A model generated the notes under the pieces. The model was not told the origin of the DNA. It worked only from the letters and a program-made list of their open reading frames with translations, and did not search any database. A stretch of DNA of 64,000 nt from Gemmatimonadota bacterium (GTDB lineage: Bacteria; Gemmatimonadota; Gemmatimonadetes; Longimicrobiales; Gaopeijiaceae), in the NCBI GenBank assembly GCA_022826005.1, contig JAJDVT010000104.1, forward strand, positions 43,085 to 107,084, in the 5' to 3' direction. The position numbers and the translations under genes were made by a program. Shown piece after piece: positions 34,618 to 44,357 of the stretch; the first letter of the stretch is position 1; each line of letters starts with the position of its first letter.

Positions 34618-35991
34618 ATGGATGGGCACCGCTCGCTGGTTGACACGATCGTCGCCCAGGCCACGCCGCCGGGGCTGGGCGCCGTTGCGCTGATCAGGTT
34701 GTCGGGGCCGGGGGCCGCGGGAATCGCCGGCGCGCTCATGGGTTGCGGGGGCGACGCAATGGCTGGATGGGCGCCCCGGCAGGGCCATCTTCGATGTCTG
34801 CACGACCCCCGTTCCGGCGAGCCGCTCGACCGGGCGCTGGTGACGCTCTTTCCCGGGCCGTCCAGTTACACCGGCGAGGACATCGTCGAGATCTCGACCC
34901 ATGGCGGCCACACCATCCCGGCCACCGTAGTGGAGGCCTGCGTCACGCTCGGGGCCCGGCCGGCTAGGTCCGGCGAGTTCACGCAGCGAGCGTACCTGAA
35001 CGGCAAGCTCGACCTCACGCAGGCGGAGGCGGTGGCGGATCTGGTTGCGGCAAGGGCCCCCAGGGCCCGGACGGTGGCGCTCCACCAGCTCGAGCGCGGC
35101 CTGGGAAGCCGCATCGCCGAGCTGCGCGAACAGGTCCTCGGGCTGGCGGCTCTGCTCATTCAGCACATCGATTTTCCGGACGAGGACGAAGCTCCCGTGC
35201 CGCTCGACAGGATTGCGGCCGACGCGGCGGACATCGCTGCCCGGATCGATCTCCTCCTTGCCACCGCGCCCGCGGGGGAGCTGCTCCGGGAGGGGGCGGT
35301 GACGGTTCTGGCCGGTCGTCCGAATTCTGGTAAGTCCAGTCTTTTCAACGCTTTAGTAGGAATGGAACGAGCGATTGTCACCGAGGAGGCGGGGACCACG
35401 CGGGACGCGATCGAAGCCGTTATATCGGTAGATGGTTTCCCGTTCCGGCTGGTGGATACCGCGGGACTGAGGAGCGGCGCCGGCCGGGTGGAGAGCCTGG
35501 GAATCGAGATTGCCCACCGGTACCTCGAGGGCGCGGACCTGATCCTCTACTGCCACGAGGCGGGCAAGGCAATGGGCGACCGGGATACGGAGTTTCTGGA
35601 GTCGCTCGGCTCGCCGGTCGTCGTCGTCAGGACGAAGACGGATCTTGTCGCCGAATCCGGACCTGCGAGCGACGGTGAGATGCCGGTGTCGGTCAAGACC
35701 GGCGAGGGCCTGGAACGGCTAACGCAGGTCCTGCGGGATCTCGTATTCCGGGACGTGGTGGAGAGTCGTGACGAGGTTCCGGTGGTCACGCGGCGGCGCC
35801 AGGCCGGCCTCTTGCGGGACGCGGCCGGGGAGATCAAGGGTTTCGGGGACGCGCTCGCTTCGGGGATCCCCGCCGAGGTGGCCTCGGCCCACCTCAAGTC
35901 GGCGGAGAGTGCGCTGGAAGAGATTCTCGGCGTGATCGCTCCGGACGAGGTTCTGGACCGTGTCTTCCGCGACTTCTGCATAGGGAAGTGA
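34618..35991 (+). CDS. mnmE: tRNA uridine-5-carboxymethylaminomethyl(34) synthesis GTPase MnmE
   Basis: With MnmG it makes the cmnm5U34 wobble modification of tRNA; 457 residues. The N-terminal folate-binding domain ([55 protein letters not shown]) is followed by a GTPase inserted in the helical domain. G1 is [11 protein letters not shown]3 is DTAGLR and G4 is RTKTDL; the K-loop TTRDAIEA is seen. It ends with the invariant CIGK. The ATG at 34618 lies 17 bases after yidC. The stop overlaps the first possible start of mnmG. Confidence 0.96.
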   Translation: MDGHRSLVDTIVAQATPPGLGAVALIRLSGPGAAGIAGALMGCGGDAMAGWAPRQGHLRCLHDPRSGEPLDRALVTLFPGPSSYTGEDIVEISTHGGHTIPATVVEACVTLGARPARSGEFTQRAYLNGKLDLTQAEAVADLVAARAPRARTVALHQLERGLGSRIAELREQVLGLAALLIQHIDFPDEDEAPVPLDRIAADAADIAARIDLLLATAPAGELLREGAVTVLAGRPNSGKSSLFNALVGMERAIVTEEAGTTRDAIEAVISVDGFPFRLVDTAGLRSGAGRVESLGIEIAHRYLEGADLILYCHEAGKAMGDRDTEFLESLGSPVVVVRTKTDLVAESGPASDGEMPVSVKTGEGLERLTQVLRDLVFRDVVESRDEVPVVTRRRQAGLLRDAAGEIKGFGDALASGIPAEVASAHLKSAESALEEILGVIAPDEVLDRVFRDFCIGK

Positions 35992-35996
35992 GCCCG

Positions 35997-37880
35997 ATGC
36001 GACTGACCTACGATGTGATCGTGGTGGGAGGCGGGCACGCGGGGGCCGAGGCGGCAGCGGCATCGGCGCGCCTGGGCGCGAGCACGGTCCTGGTCACCCC
36101 CGACCTCACGCGAATCGCACAGATGAGCTGCAACCCGGCGATCGGGGGGGTGGCCAAGGGCACCGTGGCCCGGGAAGTGGATGCGCTGGGGGGCGTGATG
36201 GGTCAGGCCACGGACGCGTCCTCCATTCACTTCAGGATGCTGAACCGGTCGAAGGGGCCTGCGGTGTGGGGACCGCGTTCGCAGTGCGACCGGGGGCTGT
36301 ACCCCATCGCCGTGCGGCGGATCCTGGACGGACTGGAAAACCTCGACCTCTTTCAGGAGATGGTCACGGGGTTGCACTTCGATGGCCGCGTGCAGGGGGT
36401 GGAGACGCGCGGGGGCGTCACCTTCGAGGGCCGGGCGGTGGTCGTCACCGCGGGGACCTTCCTGAGGGGGCGCATTCATGTGGGCGGAACAGCGGCGCTG
36501 GGGGCGGGGCGGGCGGGGGAAGGGCCATCGATCGCTCTCGCCGAGGCGTTGGAGGCGCGCGGGCTGGAGGTCCGCAGGTTCAAGACGGGCACACCGCCCC
36601 GCATCGACGGGAGATCGGTCGACTATTCCCGCTGCGAGCGCCAGGACGGCGACGAGGAGCCCTTCCGGTTTTCGTACTACGCGCGTGAGGCCTTCCTGGA
36701 GCAGCGGGCTTGCTGGATCACCTGGTCCGGCGCCCCGCTGAAGGACATCGTCACCCGGAACCTGGACCGCAGCGCGCTCTATGGGGGCGAGATCTCGGGT
36801 CAGGGGCCGCGCTACTGCCCGTCCATAGAAGACAAGGTCATGCGTTTTCCGGACGCGCCCCGCCACCAGGTCTTTCTCGAACCCGAGGGGCTGAGCACGA
36901 CGGAGCTGTATGTGAACGGCCTCTCCACGTCCCTCCCGGCCGACGTGCAGGTCGATTTCCTGCGGTCGATCCCCGGTCTCGAGGAGGCGAAGATGACCAA
37001 GCCGGGGTACGCGATCGAGTACGACTACTTCCCGCCGGCGCAGCTCCACCACACGCTGGAGGTGAAAGCCCTGCCGGGCCTCTATTTCGCTGGGCAGATC
37101 AACGGCACGACCGGGTACGAGGAGGCTGCGGGGCAGGGGCTCGTCGCGGGCGTGAACGCGGCGCTGGCGGTTCAGGGGCGGCCACCCTTCGTCGTGGAGC
37201 GGGACCAGGGCTACATCGGCGTGCTGATCGACGACCTCGTCACCAAGGGGGTGGACGAGCCCTACCGTCTGTTCACGTCGCGGGCGGAGTTCAGACTGCT
37301 GCTCCGGCAGGACAACGGGCCCGGGCGGCTCGGGACCCTCGCCCGATCGATCGGGCTGCTCACCGCGGTGCAGGAGAGGGCGTTGGAGGAGCGGCTGCGC
37401 GAAGAGTCGAGGGCAATGGCATGGTTTCGCGATCGTGCGATTCCGCCGTCTGCGGTAAATCCTGTGCTGGAGGCGGCGGGAACGACCCCGATCGAGCGTC
37501 CGGTGCGGGCGCAGGAGCTCGTACGGCGCCCCGGAGTAACCGCACGCGCCCTGGTCGCGGCGGTTGATACCGCTCCCGCATTCGGTCAGGACGTGTTGGC
37601 GACCATCGAGATCGACACCAAGTACGAAGGATATGTGCGGCGGGAGCGGGACCGGGCCGAGAACCTCAGGGCGCAGGCCGAATTAGTGATCCCCGCGGAT
37701 ACGCCATTCGACGAATTGGCAACGCTTTCCCACGAGGCGCGACAGAAACTCGGCAGGATCCGGCCGGCTAACCTGGCCCAGGCAAGCAGGATTCCGGGCG
37801 TGTCTCCGGCGGACCTTCAGAATCTGGTGATGGAAATCCGGAAGCGGTCCCGGGCGAGAGGAGTGGAAGAGAGCGCCTGA
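35997..37880 (+). CDS. mnmG: tRNA uridine-5-carboxymethylaminomethyl(34) synthesis enzyme MnmG
   Basis: FAD-dependent partner of MnmE, 627 residues. FAD binding: [25 protein letters not shown] opening (key GGGHAG near 11-16). Signatures [26 protein letters not shown] (about 42-63), [32 protein letters not shown]-like [14 protein letters not shown] and [14 protein letters not shown] are present. ATG 35997 was chosen; a GTG at 35988 overlaps the mnmE stop and adds three residues. It is followed by parS sites and parA; rsmG (gidB), usually next, is absent. Confidence 0.96.
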   Translation: MRLTYDVIVVGGGHAGAEAAAASARLGASTVLVTPDLTRIAQMSCNPAIGGVAKGTVAREVDALGGVMGQATDASSIHFRMLNRSKGPAVWGPRSQCDRGLYPIAVRRILDGLENLDLFQEMVTGLHFDGRVQGVETRGGVTFEGRAVVVTAGTFLRGRIHVGGTAALGAGRAGEGPSIALAEALEARGLEVRRFKTGTPPRIDGRSVDYSRCERQDGDEEPFRFSYYAREAFLEQRACWITWSGAPLKDIVTRNLDRSALYGGEISGQGPRYCPSIEDKVMRFPDAPRHQVFLEPEGLSTTELYVNGLSTSLPADVQVDFLRSIPGLEEAKMTKPGYAIEYDYFPPAQLHHTLEVKALPGLYFAGQINGTTGYEEAAGQGLVAGVNAALAVQGRPPFVVERDQGYIGVLIDDLVTKGVDEPYRLFTSRAEFRLLLRQDNGPGRLGTLARSIGLLTAVQERALEERLREESRAMAWFRDRAIPPSAVNPVLEAAGTTPIERPVRAQELVRRPGVTARALVAAVDTAPAFGQDVLATIEIDTKYEGYVRRERDRAENLRAQAELVIPADTPFDELATLSHEARQKLGRIRPANLAQASRIPGVSPADLQNLVMEIRKRSRARGVEESA

Positions 37881-37942
37881 GCGCCGGCTCGACAACCCGC
37901 GGTCCGCCACAGGTGTCCCGCCCTCCTGCCCCTCGTGCCCAT

Positions 37943-37958
37943 TGTTCCACGTGGAACC
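37943..37958. promoter_or_regulatory. parS-like site 1
   Basis: TGTTCCACGTGGAACC matches the ParB-binding palindrome (TGTTTCACGTGAAACA family) except for the last base. It lies 153 bases before the parA start. Confidence 0.8.
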
Positions 37959-38008
37959 GTTCCGTGCGGGGTTCCGGTCAGGTGGACCCACAGTGCGATC
38001 ATCGGATT

Positions 38009-38024
38009 TGTTCCACGTGGAACA
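38009..38024. promoter_or_regulatory. parS site 2 (perfect palindrome)
   Basis: TGTTCCACGTGGAACA is a perfect 16-base palindrome of the ParB-binding class, 50 bases after the first copy and just upstream of the parA promoter region. Confidence 0.88.
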
Positions 38025-38045
38025 ATGTCGTTGATCGAGACCTGC

Positions 38046-38052
38046 TATATTC
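38046..38052 (+). promoter_or_regulatory. Candidate -10/-7 element (TATATTC) of parA
   Basis: TATATTC lies 58 bases before the parA TTG start and 21 bases after the second parS site, so ParB bound there could affect transcription. Confidence 0.4.
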
Positions 38053-38110
38053 AAGGTGCCGACTCACCACGTGACAGCTCCCAACGAGCAATCAACCCCG
38101 GAAGCGTCCG

Positions 38111-38941
38111 TTGACACGCATAATCGCGCTGGCAAACCAGAAGGGTGGCGTTGGAAAGACCACCACGGCTGTCAACCTCGGAGCCGCGCTCGCGCACGGC
38201 GGGCTGGACGTGCTGGTTGTCGACATGGACCCGCAGGGGAACGCCTCGAGCGGCCTTGGCATGGTAGATCGCGACAACACCACGACGGTCTACGACGTCC
38301 TCGTCCGCGGTCTCCCGGCGTTCCGTGCGATCCGGCGTCCCGAAGGGTACGCTACTCTGGGCCTGATACCCGCGAATCGTGACCTCGTCGGTGCCGAAGT
38401 GGAGCTGGTGGGTGTTCAAGACCGCGAGACACTCCTCAGGGAATCGCTTGCCCCGGTCGCCGAAGACTACGACTACGTTTTCATCGACTGCCCGCCGTCG
38501 CTCGGGCTTCTCACCCTCAACACCCTGGCGGCGGCCGACTCGGTTCTCATCCCGATCCAGTGCGAGTACTATGCTCTGGAGGGCCTGGGCCAGCTACTCG
38601 GCACCATCCGTCTCGTCCAGCGTGGACTCAACCCCGGCCTGGAGATCGAAGGCGTACTGCTGACGATGTTCGATCAGCGCCTGACCCTGTCCCGCCAGGT
38701 GGCGACCGAGGCCAAGAAGTACTTCGGCCGGAGTGTCTTCGAGACCGTGATCCCCAGAAACGTAAGCGTAGCGGAGGCACCGAGCTTCGGTCGCGCAGTG
38801 GCGGACTACAGCCCCACATCGATTGGAGCACGTCGTTACGCGGCCCTGGCGCGAGAATTGAGGAGCCGGTCGGCCCCCGAGAAGACGGAGACCGACGCTG
38901 GGCGGTCTCCAGGACCGCCACCCACACCGGAGTTGAACTGA
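38111..38941 (+). CDS. parA: Chromosome partitioning ATPase ParA (Soj)
   Basis: Walker-type ATPase that moves the ParB-parS complex during segregation; 276 residues. The deviant Walker A is NQKGGVGKTTTAVNLG near the N-terminus, followed by VVDMDPQGNASSGLG and FIDCPPSLGLLTLNTL. It has no N-terminal helix-turn-helix, so it is the chromosomal Soj type. The start is a TTG at 38111. The C-terminal tail (about 258-276) is Pro/Glu-rich. parB follows after 21 bases. Confidence 0.94.
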   Translation: MTRIIALANQKGGVGKTTTAVNLGAALAHGGLDVLVVDMDPQGNASSGLGMVDRDNTTTVYDVLVRGLPAFRAIRRPEGYATLGLIPANRDLVGAEVELVGVQDRETLLRESLAPVAEDYDYVFIDCPPSLGLLTLNTLAAADSVLIPIQCEYYALEGLGQLLGTIRLVQRGLNPGLEIEGVLLTMFDQRLTLSRQVATEAKKYFGRSVFETVIPRNVSVAEAPSFGRAVADYSPTSIGARRYAALARELRSRSAPEKTETDAGRSPGPPPTPELN

Positions 38942-38962
38942 AATGACCGGAGGAGAACTGCG

Positions 38963-39874
38963 ATGAGCGGTCGGGCTCGCCTTGGCCGAGGCCTCGAGGC
39001 CCTTTTGGGAGACTACATCCAGGACACCGGCGTCGCGCGGCGCGAGGGAGCGGCCGGCCCCGCGGAGATCGCGGTTCGCGCCATTGCGCCCAACCCGCTC
39101 CAGCCCCGGCGCGCATTCAGGTCGGAGGAACTCACCGAACTGGCCGCGTCAATCAAGGCCAACGGCCTCCTGCAGCCGATCGTCGTGCGCCTGTCCGCGT
39201 CGCGGCGAAGCTACGAACTGGTGGCGGGGGAGCGCAGGCTGCGGGCCGTCAAGCAACTCGGATGGACCGACATTCCCGCCCAGGTCCGGGACGTGGACGA
39301 CCGCTCCCTGCTCGTGCTGGCCCTCGTGGAGAACCTGCAGCGCGAGGAGCTGGGACCCCTGGAGGAGTGTCAGGGCTACCAGAAACTTCGGGAGACATTC
39401 GGCTATACGCAACAGGAAATCGCAGACGCGGTGGGCAAGAGCCGATCGACGATTGCAAATGTGATGCGTCTTGCCGCTCTTCCTCCCTCAGTGCGCCGCC
39501 TCATGGATGAGGGTGCCCTGACCATGGGACACGGTCGCGCCATCCTCGCAGTGGAAGACCCGATCCAGGCGGCGGACCTGGCGCGTGAAGCCGTGGCCGG
39601 TGACTGGTCCGTCAGGGAGACCGAGCAACGGGTGCGCGAGCTCCTCGAGCGCGGAACGCGTAACGATCAACCGCATACCGAAGATAAACCGAAATCGGAT
39701 CCAGTACTCGGAGCCCTGGAGGAGGCGCTGGGCGACCACCTGGGAACGAGGGTGCAGATTCAGTGGAAGGGAGAGGGCAAGGGTGCCATCAGGATCTCCT
39801 TCCAGGGAGCCCGCGATCTTGAACGCGTCTTCGCGGCCGTGACGGGGCGCGAGGCGGGCGAGGTGGTGGAGTGA
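38963..39874 (+). CDS. parB: Chromosome partitioning protein ParB (Spo0J)
   Basis: CTP-dependent clamp that loads at parS; 303 residues. The N-terminal ParA-stimulating region RARLGRGLEALLGD, the CTPase motif ELVAGERRLRAVKQLG and ENLQREELGPLEE, and the helix-turn-helix (TQQEIADAVGKSRSTIANVM) are all readable. The C-terminal dimerisation part includes GKGAIRISFQGARDLERVFA. ATG 38963 has GGAGGAG upstream. Its stop overlaps the M23 peptidase gene (GTGA), tying segregation to a cell-wall enzyme. Confidence 0.95.
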   Translation: MSGRARLGRGLEALLGDYIQDTGVARREGAAGPAEIAVRAIAPNPLQPRRAFRSEELTELAASIKANGLLQPIVVRLSASRRSYELVAGERRLRAVKQLGWTDIPAQVRDVDDRSLLVLALVENLQREELGPLEECQGYQKLRETFGYTQQEIADAVGKSRSTIANVMRLAALPPSVRRLMDEGALTMGHGRAILAVEDPIQAADLAREAVAGDWSVRETEQRVRELLERGTRNDQPHTEDKPKSDPVLGALEEALGDHLGTRVQIQWKGEGKGAIRISFQGARDLERVFAAVTGREAGEVVE

Positions 39875-40674
39875 GCGGTTCGGCTCGCGGTGCCGGGAGG
39901 CGAAAGGGGAGGTGGATGGCCATCCGAATCCGCCGAAGGGGCGATGTTGAACCACGGTTGATCTTTCTGTCGGCCCGGCGAGTCCTGGCATACAAGGTCC
40001 TGGTGCTCGCCTTCGTGCTGGCGTTGGTCGCCATGGTGGCAAGCTGGGGCTCACTGGCCCACCGCGCGGCCACCGCGGGCGGTCTGGAGCGGGAGTTGGT
40101 GGAGCTTCGGGCCCGCAACGACAGCATCGAGGTCTTCGTCGGGCTGCTCGCGGACCTTGAAACCAGGCAGAATCGGGTTCGCGGTCTGTTTGGAGCCGGG
40201 GAGCGCGACGATTCCGGACTCTGGCTCCCGAGACCCGGTGGCGCCGGTCGAAGGGTGCGAGGCCCGGTCGCCGGCGACACGGTGACGGCGCCGACGATGT
40301 GGCCACTCACCGAAGACGGGTTCGTTACGCAGTCGCTCCTGGCCGGGGCGGAGGGGGACCACCCCGGGGTGGATATCGCCGTGCCGAGCGGTTCGTACAT
40401 CAGGGCGGCCGGTGGCGGCGAAGTCCTCGAAGCCGGACGCGATCCCGTGTACGGGCTCTTCGTCCTGATCGACCACGGCAACAACCACCGGACACGCTAC
40501 GGCCACGCGTCCTATCTGGCCGTTGAACGCGGCCAGACAGTGCGGCAGGGCGAGGTTATCGCTCTCACCGGTTCGACCGGCAGGTCTACCGCACCGCATC
40601 TACATTTTGAAATATTAAGGAACGGCAGACCCATCGACCCGCTGTCGATGGTTTTACCGCCCGGGAGGCGATAA
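39871..40674 (+). CDS. M23 family (LytM-type) metallopeptidase
   Basis: A 267-residue membrane-anchored peptidoglycan hydrolase. One membrane helix at about 42-61 (VLAYKVLVLAFVLALVAMVA) is followed by a short coiled coil (LERELVELRARNDSIEVFV) and the M23 domain. Zinc ligands are seen in HPGVDIAVPSG (HxxxD) and HLHFEILRNG (HxH). YGLFVLIDHGNNHRTRYGH is the usual core. It is coupled to parB and followed by a bactofilin gene, a pairing known in other bacteria for shape control. A second in-frame ATG at 39916 would remove the first 15 residues. Confidence 0.9.
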   Translation: MSGSARGAGRRKGRWMAIRIRRRGDVEPRLIFLSARRVLAYKVLVLAFVLALVAMVASWGSLAHRAATAGGLERELVELRARNDSIEVFVGLLADLETRQNRVRGLFGAGERDDSGLWLPRPGGAGRRVRGPVAGDTVTAPTMWPLTEDGFVTQSLLAGAEGDHPGVDIAVPSGSYIRAAGGGEVLEAGRDPVYGLFVLIDHGNNHRTRYGHASYLAVERGQTVRQGEVIALTGSTGRSTAPHLHFEILRNGRPIDPLSMVLPPGRR

Positions 40675-40727
40675 GCAACACACCGCAACCGCAAGAACGA
40701 GTTCCAACCAACAAGGCGGCCACGACC

Positions 40728-41186
40728 ATGGCGAAGACGCGGAGCATCCCACCCCCCAGCGAAAACGTCATTTCGATCATCGGTGCCGGAATGAGGATCA
40801 TGGGCGATTGCGACTCCGCCCATACCATTCGAATCGAAGGTACCGTCGAAGGGACGGTGCGGGCCAAGAAGGGTGTGGTGATCGGCAAGAGTGGGCGGGT
40901 GACCGGCGATATCCACACCGCGGATGCCAAGATTGCCGGGTCGGTAAAAGGCGTGCTCATGATCGAATCCCGCCTGGAACTCGAGGGCACCGCGGTCGTG
41001 GACGGCGAAATCAAGAGCGCGCGCCTGAAGCTCGACGAAGGCGCCATGGTGAACGGTACCGTAGCCGTCGGCCGTCAGGAACCGGCTTCGAAAGCGCCAC
41101 CGGCGAGCGTCCCCGAGGAGACGAAGAAACCGGGCAAGAACGGCTCGCTCTTCGGCTCCGGCCAGAAGCGCAAGGTCAGCGCGTAG
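40728..41186 (+). CDS. Bactofilin (polymer-forming cytoskeletal protein)
   Basis: A 152-residue protein with the bactofilin beta-helix in the middle (about 15-115). The repeats are IIGAGMRIMGDCDSAHTIRI, EGTVEGTVRAKKGVVIGKSG, RVTGDIHTADAKIAGSVKGV and LELEGTAVVDGEIKSARLKL. The N-terminal and Lys/Pro-rich C-terminal tails are short and probably disordered. Bactofilins polymerise without nucleotide and often position cell-wall hydrolases or ParB. Here the gene follows parA, parB and an M23 peptidase by 53 bases. Confidence 0.92.
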   Translation: MAKTRSIPPPSENVISIIGAGMRIMGDCDSAHTIRIEGTVEGTVRAKKGVVIGKSGRVTGDIHTADAKIAGSVKGVLMIESRLELEGTAVVDGEIKSARLKLDEGAMVNGTVAVGRQEPASKAPPASVPEETKKPGKNGSLFGSGQKRKVSA

Positions 41187-41191
41187 CCGCT

Positions 41192-41968
41192 TTGGCCACG
41201 CCCCGGGCCGTTTGCCTCGATGACATCACCGGCTTCCTGGACGAATACCTCAACACGGAGGGAACTCCGGACTATCCTGGCGCACTGAACGGGCTGCAAG
41301 TGGCGGGGCCCGAGGTTGTGAGCCGCTGCGCGGCGGCGGTGGACGCCAGCGAATCCGTGATCGAGGCCGTCGCCGAGTGGGCCGATCTCCTCATCGTCCA
41401 TCATGGGCTCTTCTGGGGTGGGCTCCGACCGCTCACGGGCCCGCGATTCCGCCGCGTCAAGGCGCTGATCGACGGACGGACCGCCCTGTACAGCTCGCAT
41501 CTTCCACTCGACAATCATCCAGAGGCCGGGAATGCCGCGATCCTGGCCAGAGAGCTTCGCCTATCGGACCTTGAGCCCTTCGGCGACTACCATGGAACTA
41601 ACGTCGGATGGAGGGGCAGGACCGACCTGGCCAGGAGGAGGCTCGGGGACTTGAGGGCCAGGCTCTCGCAGGTGCTCGGGCGTGACGTCACGACACTGCC
41701 GGGGGGTCGCGCAACGACCGAATCGGTGGCCGTGGTGACCGGCGCCGGGGCATCGACCCTCGAGGAAGCCGCAGCAGTCGGCGCGGACGTCCTCGTGACC
41801 GGCGAGGCGCAGCACCATCACGCGATCGACGCAGCCGAACTCGGGGTGACCGTGCTCCTCGGCGGCCACTACGAGACCGAGACATTCGGGGTAAGTAGGA
41901 TCGCCGAAATCCTGACCGAACGTTTCGGAATCGAGGGCCGCTTCGTAGACTCGGCTGCGGGGCGGTAG
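41192..41968 (+). CDS. Nif3-like dinuclear metal centre protein
   Basis: The 258-residue product has the Nif3/DUF34 fold, often annotated as GTP cyclohydrolase I type 2 without solid functional proof. Metal-binding histidines are in LLIVHHGLFWGG and SSHLPLDNHPEAGNAA, with the later GEAQHHHAIDAAELG and GGHYETETFGV. It lacks the middle PII-like insertion of longer members. The start is uncertain: TTG 41192 is the best in-frame choice just after the bactofilin stop, and no strong ribosome site is seen. Confidence 0.87.
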   Translation: MATPRAVCLDDITGFLDEYLNTEGTPDYPGALNGLQVAGPEVVSRCAAAVDASESVIEAVAEWADLLIVHHGLFWGGLRPLTGPRFRRVKALIDGRTALYSSHLPLDNHPEAGNAAILARELRLSDLEPFGDYHGTNVGWRGRTDLARRRLGDLRARLSQVLGRDVTTLPGGRATTESVAVVTGAGASTLEEAAAVGADVLVTGEAQHHHAIDAAELGVTVLLGGHYETETFGVSRIAEILTERFGIEGRFVDSAAGR

Positions 41969-42014
41969 AAGCCCGCGGACAGCACTGCTGGAAGGAAGCA
42001 GGAGGAAACAGGAA

Positions 42015-44357
42015 ATGATGAACCGGCTTGCCCTCGAACGAGACGTAGCCCGTGCAGCCGCAGCCATCCTCGCACTCGCGGCTACGGCCCTCGGCGGTCC
42101 GACACCACTGAACGCCCAGGTCCCCACCCCCGCCGCCCATTTCGGCTTCCCCATGGGCGCGGAGGGACGGCTCGCGAACTGGGACGACCTCACCGCGTAC
42201 TACGAGGCCCTCGCGCAGACCAGCGACCGCGTCGCGCTGGACACCCTGGGCCCCACCACCATGGGGCGCCCTTTCGTCATGCTCACCATCACCGCGCCTG
42301 CGAACCACGCGCGGCTGGCCGAGCTGCACGCCGTCCAGCGCCGCCTCTCGGACCCCCGCACCATCGCCACCGGTGACGAACTCGAAGCCCTGCTGGACCA
42401 GGGCCGCACGGTGGTGATGATCACGCACGCAATCCACTCCACCGAGGTCGGCAGCGCGCAGGTGGCCGCGAAGCTTGCCCACCACATGGCCTCGTCGACG
42501 GACGAGCGCGTCATGGAGATCCTCGACAACGTCATCCTCCTGCAGATCCCGTCGCTGAACCCGGACGGCACGCAGTGGGTCAACGACTTCTACAACGAGC
42601 ATGCCGGCACCGAATACGAGGGCCGCTCGCCGCCCTGGCTCTACCACTTCTACGTCGGGCACGACAACAACCGCGACTGGTTCACCTTCTACCAGAAGGA
42701 GACGCAGCACACTGTCCGCGCGCAGAACGACTGGCACCCGCAGATCGTGCACGACATCCACCAGATGGGCGGCAGCGGCGCCCGCATCTTCTTCCCGCCC
42801 TACATCGACCCGATCGAGCCCAACGTCGACCCCGGGCTGGTCGCCGCCGTCAACCAGCTGGGCGCGTACATGGCCGCCGAGCTGACCTCGCAGGGCAAGC
42901 GCGGCGTGGTGATCAACGCGATCTACGACGGGTTTCACCCCGGGCGCGCCTACATGCACTATCACGGCGGCGCCCGCATCCTCAGCGAGACGGCGTCGGC
43001 CCAGCTGGCGACGACGGTGGACGTGCCGCCCGAGGTGGTGTGGGGCGGGCGGGAGTACGATGCGTCCCGGGCCACATGGAACTTTCCATGGCCGTGGGAG
43101 GGGGGAGAATGGGGGCTTCCCGACATCGTGGAATACCAGTTTTCCAGAGCGGTGGCGCTGCTCACCAACGCCGCGAAAAACCGCCGCTTCTGGCTGGAGA
43201 ACTTTCATCGCGTGGGTGAGCGGGCGGTCGCCGGGTGGGACGATTGGCCGGCCGCATGGGTGATCCCCGCCGGGCAGGAGAACGACCTCGGGGTGAGGAG
43301 CATCCTCAGGATTCTGACGATGGGGGATGTGGAGGTCAGGCGCGCCGAGGAATCCTTCAACGCCGACGGCTTGACCCATGCGGCGGGGTCGCACGTCATC
43401 CTCATGCGGCAGCCGAACGCCGCCTTCGCGCAGACGCTGCTGACCGTGCAGGAGTACCCCGATCTGCGCGAGTACCCGGGGGGACCCCCGAAGCGCCCCT
43501 ACGACGTGACCGCGCACACCCTCCCGCTGCTGATGGATGTCGACGCGCACGCGCTCGACTCCGCGCCGGGGGTGGCGCTGAGCGACCCGATCGATGTGCC
43601 CGCGGTCGACTACGCGCTTCCGGCCGCCCTCTCCGGCCGGGATGCTCCGCGCGTCGGCATGTACAAGGGCTACCAGGAGCCGATGATCGCGGGGTGGACG
43701 CGGTGGATGCTCGACCGGCACGGCATGCGCTACGACTCGCTGCACGACGCGCGCATCCGGCAGGGCGGGCTTGGCGACGACTACGACGTGCTGATCTTCC
43801 AGAGCCAGTCCGACCGCTCGATCAGCGAAGGCAACGCGCCGGAGTCGCTGCCGGAGCGATACACCGGGGGGATTGGGGAGGAAGGGCGCGCGGCGGTCCG
43901 CGAATTCGTGGAGGCCGGGGGACGCCTGATCGTGATGGAACAGGCGGCCGAGTTCGCGATCGGCCTCTTCGGGCTGGATGTCGGCAACCCCGTCGAGGGG
44001 CTCGACAACACCGAGTTCTATGTGCCGGGGTCGATCCTGCGGGTCGATCTGGAGTCCGACCCGGTCACCGCCGGCTACGACGGCTCCACGGCCGCGTGGT
44101 ACTGGCGCAGCAGCCGCGCCTTCACCGTGGGCGACGACCGGGTGGAGGTGCTCGGACGCTATTCGCCGGACGACCCGGTGGTGGCGGGCTGGGTCCTCGG
44201 CCGGGAGCGGCTCGCCGGACAGGGGGCCCTGCTGCGCGCGCGGGTCGGTCGCGGCGAAGTGATCCTCTTCGGATTCCAGCCGAACTACCGGGGACAGAGC
44301 ATCGTGACCTGGCCGCTCTTCTTCAACGCGATCTCGGGCGGGAGACTCGTCGGATGA
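42015..44357 (+). CDS. Secreted M14-family zinc carboxypeptidase with C-terminal amidotransferase-like domain
   Basis: A 780-residue exported peptidase. The signal peptide is about 1-34, ending PLNAQ. The M14 domain shows zinc ligands His141 and Glu144 (THAIHSTEVGS) and the third ligand in QIVHDIHQMG (about 245-248), with NPDGTQWVNDFY between. The part after about residue 540 (RVGMYKGYQEPMIAGWTRWM, YDVLIFQSQSDRS, VREFVEAGGRLIVME) resembles a class I amidotransferase-like fold. It is a common add-on in large bacterial M14 proteins. ATG 42015 follows AGGAGGAAACAGGAA. The stop overlaps the next gene (ATGA). Confidence 0.9.
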   Translation: MMNRLALERDVARAAAAILALAATALGGPTPLNAQVPTPAAHFGFPMGAEGRLANWDDLTAYYEALAQTSDRVALDTLGPTTMGRPFVMLTITAPANHARLAELHAVQRRLSDPRTIATGDELEALLDQGRTVVMITHAIHSTEVGSAQVAAKLAHHMASSTDERVMEILDNVILLQIPSLNPDGTQWVNDFYNEHAGTEYEGRSPPWLYHFYVGHDNNRDWFTFYQKETQHTVRAQNDWHPQIVHDIHQMGGSGARIFFPPYIDPIEPNVDPGLVAAVNQLGAYMAAELTSQGKRGVVINAIYDGFHPGRAYMHYHGGARILSETASAQLATTVDVPPEVVWGGREYDASRATWNFPWPWEGGEWGLPDIVEYQFSRAVALLTNAAKNRRFWLENFHRVGERAVAGWDDWPAAWVIPAGQENDLGVRSILRILTMGDVEVRRAEESFNADGLTHAAGSHVILMRQPNAAFAQTLLTVQEYPDLREYPGGPPKRPYDVTAHTLPLLMDVDAHALDSAPGVALSDPIDVPAVDYALPAALSGRDAPRVGMYKGYQEPMIAGWTRWMLDRHGMRYDSLHDARIRQGGLGDDYDVLIFQSQSDRSISEGNAPESLPERYTGGIGEEGRAAVREFVEAGGRLIVMEQAAEFAIGLFGLDVGNPVEGLDNTEFYVPGSILRVDLESDPVTAGYDGSTAAWYWRSSRAFTVGDDRVEVLGRYSPDDPVVAGWVLGRERLAGQGALLRARVGRGEVILFGFQPNYRGQSIVTWPLFFNAISGGRLVG

